Translations under genes and position numbers: made by a program
Assembly: GCF_026626335.1 (NCBI RefSeq)
Contig: NZ_JAPNTZ010000022.1
Location: 124,001 to 188,000 of the forward strand
Source of the DNA: Paractinoplanes pyxinae
GTDB lineage: Bacteria; Actinomycetota; Actinomycetes; Mycobacteriales; Micromonosporaceae
DNA length: 64,000 nucleotides
Direction: 5' to 3'
Shown: piece by piece, positions 55,837 through 64,000 of the stretch
How the letters are laid out: each line of letters begins with the position of its first letter
Numbering within the stretch: the stretch's first letter is position 1
The notes under the pieces: generated by a model
The model's input: the letters and a program-made list of their open reading frames with translations, nothing else
Database searches by the model: none
Told to the model about the DNA's origin: nothing

Positions 55837-56922
55837 ATGGCCGCCATCGCTTTCTCCGACATCGTTCCGGCGCCCAAGGCGCTGCTGCACGACCACCTCG
55901 ACGGCGGGCTGCGCCCCGCCACCATCGTCGAACTGGCCGACCGAGTGGGCCACCGGCTGCCCACGACCGACCCGGCCGCGCTGGGCGAGTGGTTCGTCGC
56001 GGCGGCCGACTCCGGCTCGCTCGAACGCTACCTGGAGACGTTCGCCCACACCGTCGCGGTCATGCAGACGGTGGAGGGCCTGCACCGGGTGGCCAAGGAG
56101 TGCGCTCTCGACCTGGCGGCCGACGGCGTCGTCTACGCCGAGGTGCGCTACGCGCCCGAGCAGCACCTGGAAAAGGGCCTGAGCCTCGACGAGGTGGTCG
56201 ACGCGGTCAACGCCGGCTTCACCGAGGGCGCGGCCGAGGCGGCCGCCCAGGGCGCCCCGATCCGCATCGGCGTGCTGCTGACCGCCATGCGGCACGCCGC
56301 CCGCTCGCAAGAGATCGCCGAGCTGTCCGTGCGCTACCGGGACGCGGGCGTGGTCGGCTTCGACATCGCGGGCGCCGAGGCCGGCTTCCCGCCCACCCGG
56401 CATCTGGACGCCTTCGAATATCTGCAGCGTGAGAATTTCCACTTCACCATCCACGCGGGCGAGGCCTTCGGGCTGCCGTCGATCTGGCAGGCCATCCAGT
56501 GGTGCGGCGCCGACCGGCTCGGTCACGGTGTGCGCCTGGTCGACGACATCACCGGAACGGTCGGCGGCGGGGACGTCGTGCTGGGGCGGCTGGCCGCGTA
56601 CGTACGGGACAAGCGCATCCCGCTCGAGCTGTGCCCGTCGTCCAACGTGCAGACCGGCGCCGCGCCCTCGATCGCCGAGCACCCGATCGGCCTGCTGCAC
56701 GATCTGCGGTTCCGGGTGACCGTCAACACGGACAACCGCCTGATGAGCGGCACCTCGATGTCCCGCGAGATGGCTCTGCTCTCCGAGGCCTTCGGCTGGG
56801 GCTGGGCCGAACTGCAGTGGCTGACCATCAACGCGATGAAGTCGGCCTTCATCCCGTACGACGAGCGGTTGGCCATCATCAATGACGTGATCAAGCCGGG
56901 CTACGGGAAGCTGCTCGCCTGA
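55837..56922 (+). CDS. add: Adenosine deaminase
   Basis: 361 residues. Zinc TIM-barrel enzyme turning (deoxy)adenosine to (deoxy)inosine. HDHLDGG (His18, His20), FTIHAGEAFG, DRLGHGVRLVDD, and a VTVNTDNRLMSGTS motif where the usual sequence is NSDDP/NTDNR type. Complements Cdd and DeoA in salvage of imported nucleosides; the intervening methyltransferase on the other strand means it has its own promoter. Confidence 0.95.
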   Translation: MAAIAFSDIVPAPKALLHDHLDGGLRPATIVELADRVGHRLPTTDPAALGEWFVAAADSGSLERYLETFAHTVAVMQTVEGLHRVAKECALDLAADGVVYAEVRYAPEQHLEKGLSLDEVVDAVNAGFTEGAAEAAAQGAPIRIGVLLTAMRHAARSQEIAELSVRYRDAGVVGFDIAGAEAGFPPTRHLDAFEYLQRENFHFTIHAGEAFGLPSIWQAIQWCGADRLGHGVRLVDDITGTVGGGDVVLGRLAAYVRDKRIPLELCPSSNVQTGAAPSIAEHPIGLLHDLRFRVTVNTDNRLMSGTSMSREMALLSEAFGWGWAELQWLTINAMKSAFIPYDERLAIINDVIKPGYGKLLA

Positions 56923-57356
56923 CGGTATGAAGTTGATACAAATCGCCCCGAGGCAATCGAGACTGCCGGTTCGGCGGCACTCATCGTCCGTTCGGTCAGA
57001 ATGGTCCCTACAAACATTGCAAAATCGGGCATCTCACCTTGCCGATCGTTCGCAACCGCGCCATCGTCTCTCCTGCCGCGATCCTCTACGATCGGGCGCG
57101 TTCGTATCGGTGTAACCCCCCGCCGATCGATCGGTCTGAGTGACGCTGAGAAAAGTGCCCCTATACAAAAAGTGACATTGACCGGCGACGTCCCCGCCCC
57201 GGCGGACCAACATGGCGTCACACAACCGGTCCGTGTCCGGCGGCCCTTTCTCTTTGACACTCGTCGTGATGGAATCTCGGGGGCCTGACGCGGCAGTCGG
57301 CCGTGTGCGGCGCCCGGCGAGCCGAGTGCCGGGGCCCGAAACAGGAGGACGGTGAC
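56923..57356 (+). promoter_or_regulatory. Upstream region of the conservon operon
   Basis: 434 bases without a convincing gene. The first 150 bases and 57150-57185 are clearly less GC-rich than the genes (ACAAACATTGCAAAATCG; CCTATACAAAAAGTGACATT), so promoter elements are likely here. TATACA (57162-57167) could be a -10. The last 60 bases run into AGGAGG (57343-57348), the ribosome binding site of the kinase gene. No known riboswitch recognised. Confidence 0.4.
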
Positions 57357-60300
57357 GTGAGCAAGCGCCCCAAGACGGCGACCGGCGTCATGTCGCGTCT
57401 CCGTCGCCCGGCCGATCGGCTGCGAGATCTGCCGATCTGGTCGAAGCTTGGCTTGATCATGTTGGTGCCCACCCTGGCGACGATCATCGTCGGCGTCAGC
57501 GGCCTGGTCGACCACATCGAGGAAGCCAACAACGCGGAGCGCGCCCGCACCCTTTCGGTGCTGTCGGAGGCGGCGGGTGGTCTCGTCGACCACCTCCAGA
57601 ACGAACGTGCCTACGGCACGATGATCACGACGATTCAGGACAAGAAGAGTCCCGACTTCGTCAAGGCGAAAGAGGCCTACACCGCCGAGACCGCCAAGGT
57701 GGACGCGGCCAAGGTGCCCTACGCCCAGCAGAAGGCGGCGCTCGACGACGTTCCCGAGAACGTCAGCACCCTGCTCCTGCGCCTCGACCGCAACCTCGAG
57801 GACCTGCCGGCCCAGCGCAGCCAGATCGCGAACAACCGTCCCGGCACGAACGTCGAGGACAGCTACACCACCCTCATTCGTGACCTGCTCGCCGTGCGTG
57901 ACGCCGCCGCCCAGCTGGCCAGCGACACCGGGCTGAGCAACCACCTGCGCTCGGTCGCCGCCGTCGCCCAGGCCAAGGAGTACATCGCCCAGCAGCGCGA
58001 CGTCGGTCACAAGATCATCGCCGAGCGCCAGCTGACCGAGCCGCTGCGCCGCGAGTTCCTGCTGGCCGACCGGGGCTTCGCGCTCGCCGGCACCACTGTC
58101 GCGTCGGTCGGCTCCGACGCCGACGTCGCCGCCTTCAAGGCGATCGACCAGTCGTCCCAGGGCCAGGCCGCCATCTTCTACACGGGTCCGCTGCTGGCCC
58201 TGCAGGGCGCGAACACCCGCAACATCCCGTTCAACACCGCCAACTGGGAAAAGGCGATGACGGGCTACAGCGCGGAGTTCCGCAAGGTCGAGGCCCGGAT
58301 GGACTCCGACATCGTGGCCGAGGCCACCGACCTGCGTAACGACGTGAACCGGCGGGTCTTCCTCGAGACCAGCATCCTGCTCGGCATGCTGCTGCTGGCC
58401 ATCCTCTTCGCCTGGCTGGTCGCCCGGTCGATGGCCCGCTCGCTGCGTGAGCTGCGGCAGGGCGCCCTCTCGGTGGCCCAGTTCGGCCTGCCCCACGCGG
58501 TGAGCCGGCTGCGTGACCCGCAGCTGTCCACATCGCTCACCCCGGCCCAGGTCGCCGACCAGATCGCCGAGCCGCTTCCGGTACGCAGCCGCGACGAATT
58601 CGGTCAGGTGACCGAGGCGTTCAACGCGGTTCACCTCGAGGCGGTGCGCACCGCGGCCGAGCAGGCTGCCCTGCGGGCCTCCGTCGCGACGATGTTCGTC
58701 AACCTCGCCCGCCGTTCGCAGATCCTGGTCGACCGGCTCATCGGTCACCTCGACCGGCTGGAGCGCGGCGAGGAGGACCCGGACCGGCTGGCCGAGCTCT
58801 TCCAGCTCGACCACCTGGCCACCCGAATGCGCCGCAACGACGAGAACCTGCTGGTTCTGGCCGGCGCCGACTCGACCCGTGTCCAGCGTGAGCCGGCCGC
58901 CCTGATCGACGTGCTCCGCGCCGCCCAGTCCGAGGTCGAGCACTACACGCGCATCGAGTTCGGCATGATCGACCGGGACATCGAGGTGGCGGCGCACGCC
59001 GTCAACGACATGGTCCACCTGGTCGCCGAGCTGTTCGACAACGCCACCGCCTTCTCCCCGCCCAACTCGACGGTCATCGTCGAGGCCCGGCGGCTGGGCG
59101 ACGGCGCGCTGCTCAGCGTGGAGGACCGCGGCATCGGCATCAGCCGCGAGCAGCTGCGCGAGCTGAACGAGCGCCTGGCCAACCCGCCGATGGTGGACGT
59201 GGCCGTCTCCCGCATGATGGGCCTGGTCGTGGTGGCCCGGCTGGCCAACCGGCACGCCGTCAAGGTCGAGCTGCGCCCGGCCGACACCGAGCGGGGCACG
59301 GTGGCCGAGGTCGGCCTGCCGCTCTCGGTGCTCACCCCGGGCCAGGGTCAGAACGCGGTCGCCGGTGGCCGTCCCCAGGTCGGCGCCGGCTACGACGAGC
59401 AGGGCCGCCCGGGCATGCCCGAGCCGCTCGCGCTCGAGAGCGGCCGCGCCGGCGGCAGCGGTTACCCGACCGGCCGCCCGTTCGACCCCAACCCGCCGAT
59501 GAACTCCGGTGGCATGCTCGGCACCAACGGGCACTCGGTGCCGGCGTGGTCCGACCTCACCGGCGCGCCCAGCAACGGCTTCGGCGCCAACGGCTCGCTC
59601 AACGGAACCAACGGCAACGGCAGCAACGGCTTCTACGGCCCGCGCAGCAACGAGGTCATCCCGCCGCTGCCGTCCGGTCCCGGTGGTCAGCCGTCGTCGC
59701 CGCAGGGCTTCGGCGGTCCCGACGGGCTGCCGCAGCGCCGCAACGGCGACCAGTTCCGCCCCGACGGTGACACCAGCGGCTTCGGCGCCACCATTCCGCG
59801 CCAGCTGCCGGCCAACCCCGAGACCCAGGGCCGTACCCCGTTCGTCCCCCCGGTCTCGGCTCCGCCGGTGCCGCCGATCTCCGCGCCGCCGGTGCCCTCG
59901 GCTCCGCCGTACGGTGGTCGCCCGGTCTCGTCGCCGCCCGGAACGGAACCGCCGGTCTCGGCCCCGCCGACCAGCGCCGCCCCGGCCAACGTGGCTCCTC
60001 CGGCCTGGCCGCCGGTCGCGCCCGAGCGGGAGAACCCGGCGCCGCACGTGCCGGAAAGCCTCGCCGCCGCGCTCGACATGACCGCCGAGCTCCCGCGCTA
60101 CCGGCCGGAGCAGCGAGGCGACCAGCGTCCGCAGGTGGAACGCCCGACGAACCCGCAGACCGCGCCGATCCCGTCCTCCGCTCCGCCGGCCTCGCCGGTC
60201 TCCGCGGCGCCCTCGTCAGAGGCGCAGCGGGCGGCTGCGGCGGCCAAGGCGGCCCACGAGGCGGCGACCGCTCAGGCGGCCGAGGCCCAGGCCACGGCGG

Positions 60301-60935
60301 CTGCTCAGATCGCCGCCGCGCAGGCCGCGGCCCGCCAGCGGGACAACGGTCAGGGCCAGTTCGCCGACGAGACGATGGAGCTGCCGATCTTCCGGGAGCT
60401 CGAGTCGGCCTGGTTCACCACCGCCCGTCCGGCCGAGCCCAAGCCGTCGTCCAACGGACTCGACGAGCCGGTCAGCTCGCAGCGGATCCCCACCGGGGAG
60501 CCGGCGCGGACGATCGGCGTGCCGCAGCAGGCCGTCTCGCCCGAGTCGCGCGACCGCGACCCGGCTACTGTAGGTGTCGGTGCCACCAACGGCGCCGCGT
60601 CGAACGGCTCCAGCGCGAACGGCAGCGTCGCCACGAACCCGTGGCACACCGCGGCCGACACGGGCTGGCAGGCCGCTCAGGCGGCGGCTGAGGTGGCGGT
60701 CGACTCCACGACCACGGCCGGTCTGCCCAAGCGAACCCCGATGGCGCAGCTCGTCCCCGGTGGTGTTGACCGGAACGACACGTCCGTTCAGCGTCGTACC
60801 CCCGAAGGTGTCCGCGGTCTGTTGTCCGCCTACCACCGGGGCGTGCAGCGCGGTCGCACCAAAGAATCGACCAACCCGGAGGAGACTCCGGGAGGGCAGC
60901 AGTCCTCGCAGGCTGGCAAGGAGCATGAGGCATGA
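57357..60935 (+). CDS. cvnA: Conservon sensor kinase-like protein with nitrate/nitrite-sensing domain (CvnA)
   Basis: 1192 residues from GTG 57357, with AGGAGG eight bases upstream. Helix 1 (about 31-51), an extracellular NIT-type sensing domain (about 52-330, including HLQNERAYGTMI), helix 2 (about 337-357), HAMP-like linker, a dimerisation region with LFQLDHLATRMRRNDENLLVL, and a GHKL ATPase (LFDNATAFSPP about 560; VEDRGIGIS about 588). From about 675 a long Pro/Gly/Asn-rich and Ala-rich tail, ending in the conserved RTPEGVRGLLSAYHRGV. Membrane-bound head of a G-protein-like signalling operon. Ligand unknown. The stop overlaps cvnB (ATGA). Confidence 0.93.
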   Translation: MSKRPKTATGVMSRLRRPADRLRDLPIWSKLGLIMLVPTLATIIVGVSGLVDHIEEANNAERARTLSVLSEAAGGLVDHLQNERAYGTMITTIQDKKSPDFVKAKEAYTAETAKVDAAKVPYAQQKAALDDVPENVSTLLLRLDRNLEDLPAQRSQIANNRPGTNVEDSYTTLIRDLLAVRDAAAQLASDTGLSNHLRSVAAVAQAKEYIAQQRDVGHKIIAERQLTEPLRREFLLADRGFALAGTTVASVGSDADVAAFKAIDQSSQGQAAIFYTGPLLALQGANTRNIPFNTANWEKAMTGYSAEFRKVEARMDSDIVAEATDLRNDVNRRVFLETSILLGMLLLAILFAWLVARSMARSLRELRQGALSVAQFGLPHAVSRLRDPQLSTSLTPAQVADQIAEPLPVRSRDEFGQVTEAFNAVHLEAVRTAAEQAALRASVATMFVNLARRSQILVDRLIGHLDRLERGEEDPDRLAELFQLDHLATRMRRNDENLLVLAGADSTRVQREPAALIDVLRAAQSEVEHYTRIEFGMIDRDIEVAAHAVNDMVHLVAELFDNATAFSPPNSTVIVEARRLGDGALLSVEDRGIGISREQLRELNERLANPPMVDVAVSRMMGLVVVARLANRHAVKVELRPADTERGTVAEVGLPLSVLTPGQGQNAVAGGRPQVGAGYDEQGRPGMPEPLALESGRAGGSGYPTGRPFDPNPPMNSGGMLGTNGHSVPAWSDLTGAPSNGFGANGSLNGTNGNGSNGFYGPRSNEVIPPLPSGPGGQPSSPQGFGGPDGLPQRRNGDQFRPDGDTSGFGATIPRQLPANPETQGRTPFVPPVSAPPVPPISAPPVPSAPPYGGRPVSSPPGTEPPVSAPPTSAAPANVAPPAWPPVAPERENPAPHVPESLAAALDMTAELPRYRPEQRGDQRPQVERPTNPQTAPIPSSAPPASPVSAAPSSEAQRAAAAAKAAHEAATAQAAEAQATAAAQIAAAQAAARQRDNGQGQFADETMELPIFRELESAWFTTARPAEPKPSSNGLDEPVSSQRIPTGEPARTIGVPQQAVSPESRDRDPATVGVGATNGAASNGSSANGSVATNPWHTAADTGWQAAQAAAEVAVDSTTTAGLPKRTPMAQLVPGGVDRNDTSVQRRTPEGVRGLLSAYHRGVQRGRTKESTNPEETPGGQQSSQAGKEHEA

Positions 60936-61336
60936 CATCTACGCAGGATCTCGGTTGGCTGCTGGCCAACTTCGCCGACCGCGTTCCCGGCGTCGCACAT
61001 GCGATCGCGGTCTCCGCTGACGGTCTGCTCCTGGCGGCCTCGCGGGACCTTCCCCGGGACCGCGCCGATCAGCTGGCAGCCATCGCTTCCGGCCTGGTGA
61101 GCCTCACTCAGGGCGCCGCACGGTGCTTCGAGGGTGGCGCCGTGCTGCAGACGGTGGTCGAGATGGACAACGGGTTCCTCTTCCTGATGTCCATCTCGGA
61201 CGGCTCGTCCTTCGCGGTGCTCGCGGCGCGCAGCTGCGACGTCGGACAGGTGGGCTACGAGATGGCTCTCCTGGTCGACCGCGTCGGCGAGGCCCTGACT
61301 CCCGCTCCGCGTTCCGCGGCCGGGGTTCTGGGCTGA
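60932..61336 (+). CDS. cvnB: Roadblock/LC7 domain protein (CvnB)
   Basis: 134 residues, roadblock/LC7 fold: DLGWLLANFADRVPGVAHAIAVSADGLLLA, AIASGLVSLTQGAA, GYEMALLVDRVG. In conservons this protein binds and modulates the small GTPase CvnD. ATG 60932 overlaps the cvnA stop. Confidence 0.95.
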   Translation: MTSTQDLGWLLANFADRVPGVAHAIAVSADGLLLAASRDLPRDRADQLAAIASGLVSLTQGAARCFEGGAVLQTVVEMDNGFLFLMSISDGSSFAVLAARSCDVGQVGYEMALLVDRVGEALTPAPRSAAGVLG

Positions 61337-61392
61337 GTGAGTCCTCGGCTGAACGGGCAGTTTGCCGGTTACTTCGGCCGCTGTTCAAAAAG

Positions 61393-61418
61393 TTGACAAC
61401 AAGAGACACTTCTAGGGT
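61393..61418 (+). promoter_or_regulatory. Possible internal promoter of the conservon
   Basis: A consensus -35 TTGACA (61393-61398) with TAGGGT (61413-61418) as -10, spaced 14 bases, which is short. Lies in the 100-bp gap between cvnB and cvnC, the only real gap in the operon. Confidence 0.35.
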
Positions 61419-61436
61419 CCGAGGAAGGGGTGAGCG

Positions 61437-61823
61437 GTGACGATGCCCGAACGCGATGAGCCGACCGGCGCGCTGGTCAGGCCGTACGCCGTAACCCGCG
61501 GTCGGACCCGGCCAAAGCTTGAGATAGCGCTGGAAGCGCTGGTCGAGACAACCGTTCGCGGCCGATCTGGCATGATGCGCGGCGGACAGGGTGGAAGCGA
61601 GCATCAGTACATCGCGGAGATGTGCGACGGCGGCCGAGTTCAGTCGCTGGCCGAGATCGCCGCACGCATGCAACTGCCGCTCGGTGTGGCTCGAGTGATC
61701 GTCGCCGACATGGCCTCCGATGGCCTTGTCGCGGTGTACGAGCCCACCTCGCTGGACGACGAGACCGACGCGGTAGGCACGGAACTGCTGGAAAGGGTGC
61801 TGAGTGGACTTCGCAGGCTCTGA
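61437..61823 (+). CDS. cvnC: DUF742 protein (CvnC)
   Basis: 128 residues from GTG 61437 (ATG 61443 possible), ribosome binding site GGAAGGGG. DUF742 signature: ALVRPYAVTRGRTRP, and a winged-helix-like C-terminal part (SLAEIAARMQLPLGVARVIVADMASDGLV). Third conservon component; forms complexes with the other Cvn proteins in Streptomyces. Overlaps cvnD by 20 bases. Confidence 0.93.
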   Translation: MTMPERDEPTGALVRPYAVTRGRTRPKLEIALEALVETTVRGRSGMMRGGQGGSEHQYIAEMCDGGRVQSLAEIAARMQLPLGVARVIVADMASDGLVAVYEPTSLDDETDAVGTELLERVLSGLRRL

Positions 61824-62412
61824 CATGTCGCACCGTCCCTCTGCGGGGCGCGTGACGTCGGCGAAGATTGTTATCGCCGGCGGGTTCGGCGTCGGTAAGA
61901 CGACGCTGGTCGGGTCGGTCTCGGAGATCACCCCACTGACCACCGAGGCCATCATGACCTCGGCCGGTGTGGGGGTCGACGACAACCGGCAGGTTCCGGG
62001 GAAGATGACGACCACCGTCGCCATGGACTTCGGCCGGATCAGCATCGACCGCGACCTGATCCTGTACCTGTTCGGAACGCCGGGCCAGACGCGTTTCTGG
62101 TTCATGTGGGACGAACTGGTGCGGGGCGCGATCGGTGCGGTCGTCATGGTGGACACTCGGCGTCTCGCCGACTGCTTCGCCGCGATCGACTTCTTCGAGC
62201 ACCGTCGCCTTCCGTACCTGATCGCGATCAACTGCTTCGACGGAATGCAGTATCACAACGCCCAGGACGTTCGGGACGCGCTGGCGATCTCGAGTGACGT
62301 CCCGGTGGTGAGCTGCGACGCGCGTAACCGTGAGTCGACGAAGAACGTCCTCATCTCGCTGGTCGAGTATGTGCTGACGATGCGTCGGACTCGCGCCGTA
62401 GCGCCCGCCTGA
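61804..62412 (+). CDS. cvnD: Small GTPase of the conservon (CvnD)
   Basis: 202 residues. Ras/Mgl-like GTP-binding protein: G1 GGFGVGKTT (about 26-34), a Thr-rich switch (TTTVAMDFG), G3 region LFGTPGQTRFWF, and NCFD in place of NKxD at G4, usual for this family. Output G-protein of the conservon. GTG 61804; ATG 61825 would also leave G1 intact. Followed by a strong terminator. Confidence 0.94.
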   Translation: MDFAGSDMSHRPSAGRVTSAKIVIAGGFGVGKTTLVGSVSEITPLTTEAIMTSAGVGVDDNRQVPGKMTTTVAMDFGRISIDRDLILYLFGTPGQTRFWFMWDELVRGAIGAVVMVDTRRLADCFAAIDFFEHRRLPYLIAINCFDGMQYHNAQDVRDALAISSDVPVVSCDARNRESTKNVLISLVEYVLTMRRTRAVAPA

Positions 62413-62420
62413 CAGTCGGT

Positions 62421-62455
62421 CGAAGCCCCGCTCCGCGAGCCGGAGCGGGGCTTCG
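62421..62455 (+). terminator. Terminator of the conservon operon
   Basis: Perfect 15-bp stem (62421-62435 with 62441-62455), 5-base loop CGAGC, no long T-tract. Ends the cvnABCD unit. Confidence 0.85.
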
Positions 62456-62516
62456 CCGTGTCCTCAGCCGGTTAATCGGTTGTGGACGGCGCCCGGCGTA
62501 GGCAGGATCGCTCGCC

Positions 62517-63449
62517 ATGCGTGCCTTTCTGACGGTCGATGACGTACGAGATCTGGTGGCCGGACACTTCGGCCGGGCTCGCTCGGTGGTGGGCCTGGAT
62601 CGGCTCACCGGCGGCACGAAGAAGGGCGTCTACCGGATCCGGCTCGACGACGGCACTTCGGTGGTTCTCTACATGTGGGCGGCCGTCGAGGACTACTGGC
62701 CGCCTTCGGTGACCGTGCCCGACGACCCGTTCCTCGACGCCACCGGGTCCGAGCTGTTCCTGACCAACCGCGCGCTGCTGGCCGAGGCCGGTGTGCGGGT
62801 GCCCGAGTTACTGTTCGCCGCCGCCGACCGGGTGTTGGTCGAGGACGTGGGCAGCGAGACGCTCGAGGCGCGGATGGAGTACGACCGCGAGCCGCTGCTC
62901 GAACTCGGCCGGACGCTGCGGCGGATGCACACCACCCGAGGGCCCGGGTGGGGACGGCCGGCCGCGATGACAGCGCAGACCAGGCCGCCGCAAGACATGG
63001 TGCTCGGGCGGGTGCTCGCGCACCTCGAGGCGGTCGTGGCCCGGGACGAGCGGGTGGCCGGTGCCCGTACGCGGATCGAGGATCACCTGCGGGGGCTGCA
63101 TGACCGGGTCGAGGCGCGCGAGGAATACGTGCTGGTGCACGGTGAGCTGGGCCCCGACCACGTGTTCATCTCGGCCGCGGGCGAACCCGTGATGATCGAC
63201 ATCGAGGGCGTGACCTGGTTCGACGTCGAGTGGGAGCACGCGTTCCTGCAGCTGCGCTTCCAAGAGGCGTACGCGTCGCTCGATCCTGTGGATCTTGATC
63301 CGGCGCGTCTGGAGGTCTACCGGTTCGCGCAGATGATCGCCCTGATCGAGGGCCCGCTGCGGATCGCGGACACCGACTTTCCCAACCGGCAGTGGATGCT
63401 CGACCTGGCCGAGTGGAACATCAAGAAAGCCCTGGCCGCTGTTGCTTAG
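62517..63449 (+). CDS. Aminoglycoside phosphotransferase-family (APH) kinase-like protein
   Basis: 310 residues. Protein-kinase-like fold: a nucleotide-loop region LDRLTGGTKKGVYRIRLDDG, catalytic loop VLVHGELGPDHVFI (Glu replaces the Asp usual in HGDLxxxN, and His replaces Asn), and IDIEGV in place of DFD/DWE metal motif. The altered catalytic residues are typical of distant APH relatives and leave activity open. Substrate unknown; resistance should not be assumed. Codon 98 is the rare TTA (62808-62810). Confidence 0.82.
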   Translation: MRAFLTVDDVRDLVAGHFGRARSVVGLDRLTGGTKKGVYRIRLDDGTSVVLYMWAAVEDYWPPSVTVPDDPFLDATGSELFLTNRALLAEAGVRVPELLFAAADRVLVEDVGSETLEARMEYDREPLLELGRTLRRMHTTRGPGWGRPAAMTAQTRPPQDMVLGRVLAHLEAVVARDERVAGARTRIEDHLRGLHDRVEAREEYVLVHGELGPDHVFISAAGEPVMIDIEGVTWFDVEWEHAFLQLRFQEAYASLDPVDLDPARLEVYRFAQMIALIEGPLRIADTDFPNRQWMLDLAEWNIKKALAAVA

Positions 63450-63904
63450 GCCAGCAAGGGGAGCTTGCCGACGATCTTGTCGACCGGGTTGCGCGGGCCC
63501 ACGATGCTGATCGCGTAGTAGTCGAGGCCGTCGGCGGCGGTGCCGGCCACCGACGACAGGTACTCGGTGTAGACGCGGGTGTGCTGGGCGGCCGCGGGCA
63601 TGTCGGCCACGAAGAAATCGGGCCGGGCGGCAGCCTTGGCGCGGATCGTGCGCAGTGTCGCGGCATCGGCGGAGAGCACCGTACAACCGGCCCAGGGCAG
63701 GCCCGGGTGCGCATTGCCGTCGGCGTCCACCGCGTCGTCGCCCAGAAGTCCGGCGACTGCCCGTGAGGTAGCAGCGGCGGTGCAGATCGCCGCATTGGCC
63801 GCCCGTCCGGCGGGCAGCTCACCGTCGACCACGACCACCCACTTCAGCCGGGCGGCGCGCGTGGGGGCGCTCTGGTCGATCTCGTCAGTGGCGAACCCGA
63901 TCAT
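63446..63904 (-). CDS. DUF2000 family protein
   Basis: 152 residues from ATG 63904. KWVVVVDGELPAGRAANAAI, HPGLPWAGC, AAQHTRVYTEYLSS, GLDYYAISIVGPRNPVDKIVGKLPLL match the DUF2000 pattern, a PTH2-like fold of unknown role. Its 3' end overlaps the stop of the convergent kinase-like gene by 4 bases. Normal length for the family. Confidence 0.82.
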   Translation of the reverse strand: MIGFATDEIDQSAPTRAARLKWVVVVDGELPAGRAANAAICTAAATSRAVAGLLGDDAVDADGNAHPGLPWAGCTVLSADAATLRTIRAKAAARPDFFVADMPAAAQHTRVYTEYLSSVAGTAADGLDYYAISIVGPRNPVDKIVGKLPLLA

Positions 63905-64000
63905 GGTGCTTGACCTCCGTACGTGTGTGCAGCTTGCGAGCCGAATGCTAGGCACCCGTTAGGCTGTGCTGCAACGAATCCGTACTTGTATCGGAATGAG

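Noticed and set aside
56901..60047. 1048-codon minus-strand frame
   Set aside because: Antisense of cvnA; repetitive His/Arg/Gly composition and no domain signature.
62517..63449. Aminoglycoside resistance gene
   Set aside because: Only the fold is supported; catalytic residues differ and no resistance context is present.

Overview
The window is a high-GC actinobacterial chromosome segment. The family mix (a conservon, DUF4383 and SCO4848-type membrane proteins, BMP-type nucleoside transport, many GTG starts, 4-bp start/stop overlaps) suggests Micromonosporaceae, perhaps near Actinoplanes; this is inference, as there is no rRNA to test it. I see no integrase, transposase, prophage or CRISPR array, and coding density is high, so it reads as chromosome core with a few accessory operons.

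Layout. 1-3209 (minus): a polysaccharide deacetylase/glycosyltransferase fusion running off the left edge, with a co-transcribed low-complexity membrane protein. 3210-3691: an AT-rich gap. 3692-26043: a conserved actinobacterial housekeeping block: protein O-mannosyltransferase, rsmI, a membrane protein, metG, a secreted stalked protein, two unknowns, tatD, rsmA, a 27-residue ORF, ispE, an ABC-F ATPase, two DUF4383 proteins, TetR, tRNA-Gln, glmU, prs, rplY, pth and a sugar-phosphate transferase. It resembles the pmt-rsmI-metS-tatD-ksgA-ispE / pth-rplY-prs-glmU region of mycobacteria, but the rpfB usually found between tatD and ksgA is absent.

26067-29218: sulfate assimilation (cysQ-type phosphatase, cysD, cysN). 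29202-30071: a STAS plus HATPase anti-sigma-type protein. 30168-38659: a LacI-controlled arabinan/arabinoxylan locus (LacI; cytosolic GH51; ABC importer without its ATPase; secreted GH43; lipoprotein GH43) whose promoters carry the palindrome CAACGTTG. 38895-41005: galE-galK. 41175-44084: trpS, a 2H phosphoesterase, a YihY-type protein and a small acidic protein. 44155-44816: two paralogous four-cysteine secreted proteins. 44983-46867: a TetR and divergent membrane protein sharing two matching operators, then a SCO4848-type protein.

47081-56922: nucleoside uptake and salvage: BMP lipoprotein, ATPase (probably starting at CTG), two permeases, cytidine deaminase with an unusual C-terminal extension, thymidine phosphorylase, then DUF4272, an RlmA-like methyltransferase on the other strand, and adenosine deaminase. 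Imported nucleosides can be deaminated and phosphorolysed directly. 57357-62412: a conservon, i.e. a nitrate-sensor-type kinase-like protein, a roadblock protein, a DUF742 protein and a small GTPase, behind a 434-bp leader. The right end has a phosphotransferase-fold protein and a DUF2000 protein.

No wholly unknown multi-gene system is evident. The most unusual items are the Cdd fusion, the 27-residue ORF coupled between rsmA and ispE, the tandem four-Cys secreted proteins, the CTG start, and the operator logic of the arabinan locus and TetR pair.
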